A stretch of DNA of 33,677 nt from Clostridium sp. 28_12 (GTDB taxonomy: Bacteria > Bacillota > Clostridia > TANB77 > CAG-508), in assembly GCA_001916055.1 (NCBI GenBank), contig MNRR01000046.1, positions 1-33,677 on the forward strand, read 5' to 3'. Positions within the stretch are counted from its first letter, which is position 1. Each line of letters begins with the position of its first letter. The notes under the pieces are model-generated. The model did not search any database. It was not told the DNA's origin and saw only the letters and a list, made by a program, of their open reading frames with translations. Shown one piece after another: positions 29,569-33,677 of this stretch. A program made the position numbers and the translations under genes.

Positions 29569-31209
29569 ATGAATTTTAAAGATTTTTTTAGTAATTTATT
29601 TAAATTTAATAATTCCGACACATATGACTTTTCTATTATAAATGAAAAAGAAAGTATTTCTAATAATGAAAATGTTAAAGCTCCAGATATGAATTATAAA
29701 GTATTCACTGAGATTAATAAAAATTTAGATTTTTTAAAAAGTAAATATAATACAATGATATGTGCTGATATTATAATTAGAGAGTTTAATATGTTTGCAT
29801 ATAATGAAAATCATAAGTGTTTTATCATTTATATTGATGGATTGGCTGATTCTGATTCTAATAATGATTTCATTTTAAAGCCTTTAATGTTTGGAAAAAA
29901 TAAAAATGTTACGCCTTTTAATGGAAATTTGCTTGAATATGTTGATAATTGCCTTTTACCACAAAATAGTGTTGAAAAAGTCCAAGATTTTCAAGATGTT
30001 TTCTCTGGTATAAACATGGGAGACTGTTTACTTTTTATTGATACATTAGATACTGCATTTGATATTGATGTTAAAAGTTACCCTCAGCGTGGAATAAGTA
30101 ATCCTGAAAATGAATCTGTTATTAAAGGTCCTCAAGAGGGTTTTATTGAGAACTTTAGGACTAATACTGCTATCTTAAGACGTATTGTAAATAATGAAAA
30201 TCTTGTTATTGAAACTATCCCTGTTGGTAAAATCAGTAAGACAAAATGTGGTGTATGCTATTTGCAAAATATTGCAAATAGTGATTTAGTATCAGAAGCT
30301 AAGTATCGTTTAAATAATCTTGATATTGATTCTCTGCTTTCAACAGGTCAATTAGAACAATTAATAGAAACTGATGAAGGTTTTGGAATTCCTCAAGTGT
30401 TATCAACTGAAAGACCTGATAAATGTGCAAAGTACCTATTTCAAGGCAGAGTGGTTATACTAGTTAATGGGAATCCCTATGCAATTATTTTGCCTGCAAC
30501 AATAGAAGATTTTCTTTTTTCACCAGAAGATACAAATTTAAGACCTTTGTTTGCAAATTTTTTACGAAGTGTTCGTATATTAGCAACATTAATTACATTG
30601 CTTCTACCTGGTATATATATGGCTATAAGTAACTTTCATCAAGAAATTCTGCCAACTCCGTTGTTATTTTCTATTTTAGCGGCACGAGCAAATGTTCCTT
30701 TTCCCGTTACTTTTGAAATTTTACTTATGGAAATTTCTTTTGAACTAATTCGTGAAGCTAATCTAAGAGTCCCATCTCTTATTGGTTCTTCTATCGGAAT
30801 CGTCGGTGCTCTGATTTTAGGTGATGCTGCTGTTAATGCTGGTATCGTAAGTCCAACTCTTATAATAATTGTTGCAATAACTGGAATAGCTTCTTTCACA
30901 ATCCCTGACTTTTCTTTTGGTTTTCATGTCCGTGTTTTTAGATTTTGGTTTATAGCTTTAGGCTCTACTGCTGGTTTTTTAGGCATTGGAGCCGGATTAT
31001 TTATATATGTTTCAATGATTTGTAGTTTAAAATCTTTTGGAGTTCCATATACTACTCCTATTGCTCCTGATGTAAATAGTCCTGGAAATGGAATGTATGT
31101 TTCTCCTATTTGGAAACAAGAATACAGAGCAAGTTTTATTTCTCCCAAAAAGCAAAAAGCTCAAGCTAAAATTAGTATGAAATGGAAATCTGGAAAAAAA
31201 GAACCTTAA
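29569..31209 (+). CDS. Spore germination protein, GerA family (A subunit)
   Basis: This is the only native plus-strand gene. The protein is 546 residues from this ATG. The N-terminal cytoplasmic domain carries the family hallmarks GDCLLFIDTLDTAF and GPQEGFIENFRTN. The membrane domain (about 360-500) has five or six helices, including RILATLITLLLPGIYMAI and LLMEISFELIREANLRVP. The C-terminal tail is polar and Lys-rich. GerA-type A subunits form part of the germinant receptor in the spore inner membrane. No B or C subunit gene adjoins it, so it may be an orphan or work with subunits encoded elsewhere. No Shine-Dalgarno precedes this ATG; a TTG at 29518 in frame is the alternative but lies upstream of the candidate promoter. 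Confidence 0.93.
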   Translation: MNFKDFFSNLFKFNNSDTYDFSIINEKESISNNENVKAPDMNYKVFTEINKNLDFLKSKYNTMICADIIIREFNMFAYNENHKCFIIYIDGLADSDSNNDFILKPLMFGKNKNVTPFNGNLLEYVDNCLLPQNSVEKVQDFQDVFSGINMGDCLLFIDTLDTAFDIDVKSYPQRGISNPENESVIKGPQEGFIENFRTNTAILRRIVNNENLVIETIPVGKISKTKCGVCYLQNIANSDLVSEAKYRLNNLDIDSLLSTGQLEQLIETDEGFGIPQVLSTERPDKCAKYLFQGRVVILVNGNPYAIILPATIEDFLFSPEDTNLRPLFANFLRSVRILATLITLLLPGIYMAISNFHQEILPTPLLFSILAARANVPFPVTFEILLMEISFELIREANLRVPSLIGSSIGIVGALILGDAAVNAGIVSPTLIIIVAITGIASFTIPDFSFGFHVRVFRFWFIALGSTAGFLGIGAGLFIYVSMICSLKSFGVPYTTPIAPDVNSPGNGMYVSPIWKQEYRASFISPKKQKAQAKISMKWKSGKKEP

Positions 31210-31241
31210 TTATTAGACTTTTTCGTCTAATAATTAGGGTT
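31202..31241. terminator. Terminator between convergent gerA and rubrerythrin genes
   Basis: A 17-bp stem (31202-31218 with 31225-31241, one G-U pair, 6-base loop). On the minus strand it is followed by CTTTTTTT, a good intrinsic terminator for rubrerythrin. On the plus strand it lies at the gerA stop and may also end that transcript. Confidence 0.85.
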
Positions 31242-31260
31242 CCTCTCTAAACTATGTTTT

Positions 31261-31800
31261 TTAATAATTTTCAGCTTTGATTTCAAAATATGCCTTTGGA
31301 TGACTACATACTGGGCAAACTTCTGGTGCTGATGTTCCAACAACTATATGTCCACAGTTTCTACATTTCCATATCTTAACTTCTCCTGCTTCAAATACTT
31401 TTCCATCTTTTACATTTTTCAACAATTTTAGATATCTTTCTTCATGCTCTTTTTCTATTTTAGCTACTTCTTCAAATAAATATGCAATTCTTGTAAATCC
31501 TTCTTCTTTTGCTGTTTTTGCAAATTCTGCATACATATCTGTCCATTCATAGTTTTCCCCATCAGCTGCAGCTTTTAAATTTTCAGCTGTTGAACCAATT
31601 TCTCCACCATTTAATAATTTGAACCACATTTTTGCATGTTCTTTTTCATTGTCAGCTGTTTCTTGAAATATAGCTGCAATTTGCTCATATCCTTCTTTTT
31701 TTGCTTTGCTCGCAAAATATGTATATTTGTTTCTTGCTTGTGACTCTCCTGCAAATGCTGTCATTAAATTTTGCTCTGTTTTTGAACCTTTTAATTCCAT
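31261..31800 (-). CDS. rbr: Rubrerythrin
   Basis: The 179-residue protein is a non-haem iron peroxidase that removes hydrogen peroxide in anaerobes. The N-terminal four-helix di-iron domain contains Glu in FAGESQARNKY and the ExxH motifs DNEKEHAKMWF and KIEKEHEERYL. The C-terminal rubredoxin-like domain has two CxxC knuckles, WKCRNCGHIVV and EVCPVCSHPKAYF. All ligands are present. It has its own promoter (31829-31857), an AGGAGG ribosome-binding site and a terminator shared with the convergent gerA. Confidence 0.97.
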   Translation of the reverse strand: MELKGSKTEQNLMTAFAGESQARNKYTYFASKAKKEGYEQIAAIFQETADNEKEHAKMWFKLLNGGEIGSTAENLKAAADGENYEWTDMYAEFAKTAKEEGFTRIAYLFEEVAKIEKEHEERYLKLLKNVKDGKVFEAGEVKIWKCRNCGHIVVGTSAPEVCPVCSHPKAYFEIKAENY

Positions 31801-31828
31801 ATTAATTACCTCCTAATTTACTTTAAAT

Positions 31829-31878
31829 AGAATATCACAACTTCAAATTAATTTCAACATTTTCACGAAAATTTCACA
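31829..31878 (-). promoter_or_regulatory. Rubrerythrin promoter with a nearby inverted PhoB-like repeat
   Basis: TTGAAA (31852-31857), 17 bases, TATTCT (31829-31834). On the plus strand, TTCACG-N5-TTCACA (31862-31878) lies 4 bases upstream of the -35, in the opposite orientation to the other three boxes. Its relation to that regulon is uncertain. Confidence 0.6.
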
Positions 31879-32478
31879 TTAATTATTAGTCATTATATGT
31901 ATATTTTCAACTTTAGCATTCATCTCTCGAGAAACAATATTTTGGATTTGAGCAATTTCATCAGTCTCAATTTTTTCTTTTCCAACAACAACACTTATAC
32001 TGTCCACATTTACAAATATAACACACTTGTTAAAACCTTTAGTTGAAAGTACATTTTCACATATCATTATAGCATTTTTTTCTTGATTTAACTTTGTGAT
32101 TTCTTGCGTAACTATTGCTTTTTGCTCCTCAGACACATTAGAATTGTCCAACATCTTTTGATATGTTTCTAATGTTTGTGAATACATTGTGTCTCTTGAC
32201 AATTTTGACTCTTGAAAATAATCATTTACAGGTTCTTGTTCAGTTTTTTGTTCTTGTTCTTGGTTTTGCTCTTGATTTTGTTTTTGCTCCTTTACTTCAT
32301 TACTATTAACTAATGTTGCATCTCCAAGGTTTTCATCAACATTATTAGTTGTATCTTGGTTTCCTAAATTTACTGTTTCTAAAGTTTTGGATTCATTCGA
32401 AAGATATGCCCAATAACCTGCGGTAACTAACATTAAAGCTAACACATAAATTGCTGCTGTACCTTTTTTGAATTTCAT
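31879..32478 (-). CDS. spoIIIAH: Stage III sporulation protein AH
   Basis: The 199-residue protein is the mother-cell membrane component of the SpoIIIA-SpoIIQ channel that feeds the engulfed forespore. It has one N-terminal membrane helix (about 10-28), then a low-complexity Gln/Glu-rich linker (KQNQEQNQEQEQKTEQE). A C-terminal ring-building domain related to YscJ/FliF follows (about 115-199, with STKGFNKCVIFVNVDSISVV). The ATG at 32478 is 8 bases after GGAGG; the in-frame GTG further up is part of the ribosome-binding site. It follows spoIIIAG by 18 bases. Confidence 0.93.
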   Translation of the reverse strand: MKFKKGTAAIYVLALMLVTAGYWAYLSNESKTLETVNLGNQDTTNNVDENLGDATLVNSNEVKEQKQNQEQNQEQEQKTEQEPVNDYFQESKLSRDTMYSQTLETYQKMLDNSNVSEEQKAIVTQEITKLNQEKNAIMICENVLSTKGFNKCVIFVNVDSISVVVGKEKIETDEIAQIQNIVSREMNAKVENIHIMTNN

Positions 32479-32496
32479 ATTTTTCACCTCCTATTC

Positions 32497-33099
32497 TTAA
32501 TTTGTTCCCATTTCAAAAACTTGAATTTTATGAACTGCAAGTCCAGTAACAGCTTCAACTGCACTTACGATTGACGACTTTACTGTGGAATCTTTTGCAC
32601 CTTGAGCCGTTATTATTGCTCCTTCAATAACAGGCATTACGACTTTTTCTGTTATTGGTTTACTTTTTCCTTCTTCATCAGAATAAACTATCTCTTTTTT
32701 ATTTTCAGTATCTGTTTGTTCCTTACTGACTCCACTCTTGTCACTTTCTTTTATGGTGCTTTCTGATTTTGTTTCATTGTACATAGCAACAATACTACTG
32801 CTTTCCGAATATTTTATCAAAACTTTTACTTTGCCTACTCCATTAATACTTGATAAAATCTCCTCCAATTTTTTCTCTAAATTGTCTTGTTCTTCTGTGC
32901 TTGTATCTGTTAAAGTTGTTTGAGCTAGTACCTTTGAACTTTGCTTTGTGTTATTTTGACTTTCTTTGTTATCTGTTGACCACATACTATTAATTATAAG
33001 TACTGTTATTATTAATATTACTATACATACAATAATATTCTCTATTTGCTTCTTTTTATCTTTTTCCTCTTCTCCCTTTTTAAACAATCCCTTGAACAT
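32497..33099 (-). CDS. spoIIIAG: Stage III sporulation protein AG
   Basis: The 200-residue protein forms the large oligomeric ring of the mother cell-forespore feeding channel. It has a charged cytoplasmic N-terminus, a membrane helix (about 20-40) and an outer ring-building domain. The pattern LEEILSSINGVGKVKVLIKY and the end PVIEGAIITAQGAKDSTV are characteristic. An insertion rich in Ser, Lys and Glu between them corresponds to the family's beta-triangle region. It is preceded by AAAGGAGGG and lies in order AF-AG-AH, as in all spore formers. Confidence 0.94.
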   Translation of the reverse strand: MFKGLFKKGEEEKDKKKQIENIIVCIVILIITVLIINSMWSTDNKESQNNTKQSSKVLAQTTLTDTSTEEQDNLEKKLEEILSSINGVGKVKVLIKYSESSSIVAMYNETKSESTIKESDKSGVSKEQTDTENKKEIVYSDEEGKSKPITEKVVMPVIEGAIITAQGAKDSTVKSSIVSAVEAVTGLAVHKIQVFEMGTN

Positions 33100-33116
33100 T
33101 TGTCCCTCCTTTCTAA

Positions 33117-33467
33117 TTACCTAATAATTATTTTTACTTTGTCTTCTGATATTTCATATTCTTGTACAAGTTCTTTTACAACTGAATCAATTTTTTCCTG
33201 TTCTACTGGCCCTTTTATTTTTACTGTAATCAAATGAATTCCTGCATTTTTCTTATTTGTGTTTAATACTGCATCTACATTGCATTTTTCTACCTCAATT
33301 CCTGCTATTTGAAATTTTGATATTGTTGTATTTTCAAGTTCCTCTAAATATATTTTTTCAATTCTCTCATCCATTGATGATTGGTCTATAGTATAATTTG
33401 AACTTGATTCATATTTTTCTAAATCGTAATCACCTGATGTTAAAATAGTATCTTTGTTTAAACTTAA
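33117..33467 (-). CDS. spoIIIAF: Stage III sporulation protein AF, C-terminal part
   Basis: This fragment covers 116 residues of the outer, ring-building-like domain, from LSLNKDTILTSGDYDLEKYE to SEDKVKIIIR. The frame is open from 33467 to the stop at 33117. At 33468 the reading frame meets two consecutive TAG codons and the base composition changes, so the N-terminal membrane helices are absent because the sequence switches to other DNA. The start ATG at 33374 inside the frame is not the true start. The gene order places it directly before spoIIIAG, with a 17-base gap. Confidence 0.8.
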   Translation of the reverse strand, partial: LSLNKDTILTSGDYDLEKYESSSNYTIDQSSMDERIEKIYLEELENTTISKFQIAGIEVEKCNVDAVLNTNKKNAGIHLITVKIKGPVEQEKIDSVVKELVQEYEISEDKVKIIIR

Positions 33468-33480
33468 CTACTAAATATTC
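33468..33480. other. Junction between Clostridial and Bacteroidetes-like sequence
   Basis: The spoIIIAF frame ends abruptly at 33467. Beyond it the DNA has a markedly higher G/C share and different codon use, and a Bacteroidetes-type lipoprotein gene begins on the opposite strand. No repeat, transposase or attachment site is visible at the switch. Confidence 0.7.
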
Positions 33481-33486
33481 GGCACT

Positions 33487-33677
33487 ATGGCAAAATTAGA
33501 TTCATTGGCATTTGCCTGCATGTTCATACTATTCTTTGGCAGTTGCCAAAGTTTGGAACAAATTCCTATCGAATATGTACATCCTGCGGAAATATCCTTT
33601 CCACCTGAACTTCGGAAAGTGGCTATAGTGAACAACTGTAGTACTCCCCCGGACAGTGCATTGATTCTGGCAGCTTC
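33487..33677 (+). CDS. Bacteroidetes-type lipoprotein, N-terminal fragment
   Basis: The frame is open to the right edge for 63 codons: MAKLDSLAFACMFILFFGSC, then QSLEQIPIEYVHPAEISFPP and ELRKVAIVNN. It has a lipoprotein signal with the lipobox FGSC (Cys20). The sequence PAEISFPPELRKVAIVNN recalls DUF6340-type lipoproteins of Bacteroidetes. Codon use (CTG, CCG, GCC, GGC) is unlike the rest of the window. No Shine-Dalgarno is seen, which fits Bacteroidetes. TATCTTTG (33449-33456) resembles their -7 element but lies in the spoIIIAF part and may be chance. Confidence 0.65.
   Translation, partial: MAKLDSLAFACMFILFFGSCQSLEQIPIEYVHPAEISFPPELRKVAIVNNCSTPPDSALILAA

Noticed and set aside
1..33677. CRISPR arrays, tRNA or rRNA genes
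   Set aside because: No regularly spaced short repeats, cloverleaf sequences or conserved rRNA segments were found by eye.

Overview
The window looks like an AT-rich, endospore-forming member of the Clostridia (Firmicutes), probably an anaerobic gut species assembled from a metagenome. The evidence is the strongly A/T-biased codon use, AGGAGG ribosome-binding sites, sigK, spoIIIAF-AG-AH, a GerA-type germination protein and rubrerythrin. All genes of this genome lie on the minus strand except the GerA homologue. The last ~205 bases differ in base composition and encode a Bacteroidetes-type lipoprotein start on the plus strand. That makes the right end a chimeric junction, most simply an assembly chimera.

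Layout from left to right. 1-6.7 kb is a glycolytic operon read leftwards: gap, pgk, a Nudix hydrolase, a guanylate-kinase-like gene, tpiA and gpmI, followed by a frameshifted YezG-like gene and the start of a NifU-like scaffold gene. 6.7-7.9 kb holds two small genes of unknown function. 7.9-13.9 kb holds an MMPL/RND-type exporter split into two frames and a two-component system. The promoters of these two units share a PhoB-like direct-repeat box at identical spacing to the -10. 13.9-17.5 kb holds an S1-domain protein, sigK, an AAA/DUF4143 ATPase gene lying between two 75-bp copies of the sigK leader, and a decayed sortase gene. 17.5-24.4 kb holds an MscS channel, a TetR-controlled heterodimeric ABC exporter and pfkA. 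24.4-27.2 kb holds three small genes of unknown function in two self-contained transcription units on either side of a short aspartokinase. 27.2-29.5 kb holds prfB with its programmed frameshift and a transglutaminase-like membrane protein. 29.5-33.5 kb holds gerA, rubrerythrin and the end of the spoIIIA operon.

Three themes stand out. First, the OmpR/PhoB-family regulator may control its own operon, the exporter, and the TetR-ABC operon through TTMACA-N5-TTCAYA boxes. Second, the sigK leader is an inverted repeat in which a sporulation-type -10 lies in the loop. Only readthrough RNA could fold over the sigK ribosome-binding site, and a mobile-looking ATPase cassette has duplicated this leader. 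Third, several genes carry small deletions or frameshifts (yezG, gpmI, MMPL, sortase, perhaps lysC), which suggests gene decay or assembly error. No tRNA, rRNA or CRISPR array was seen.
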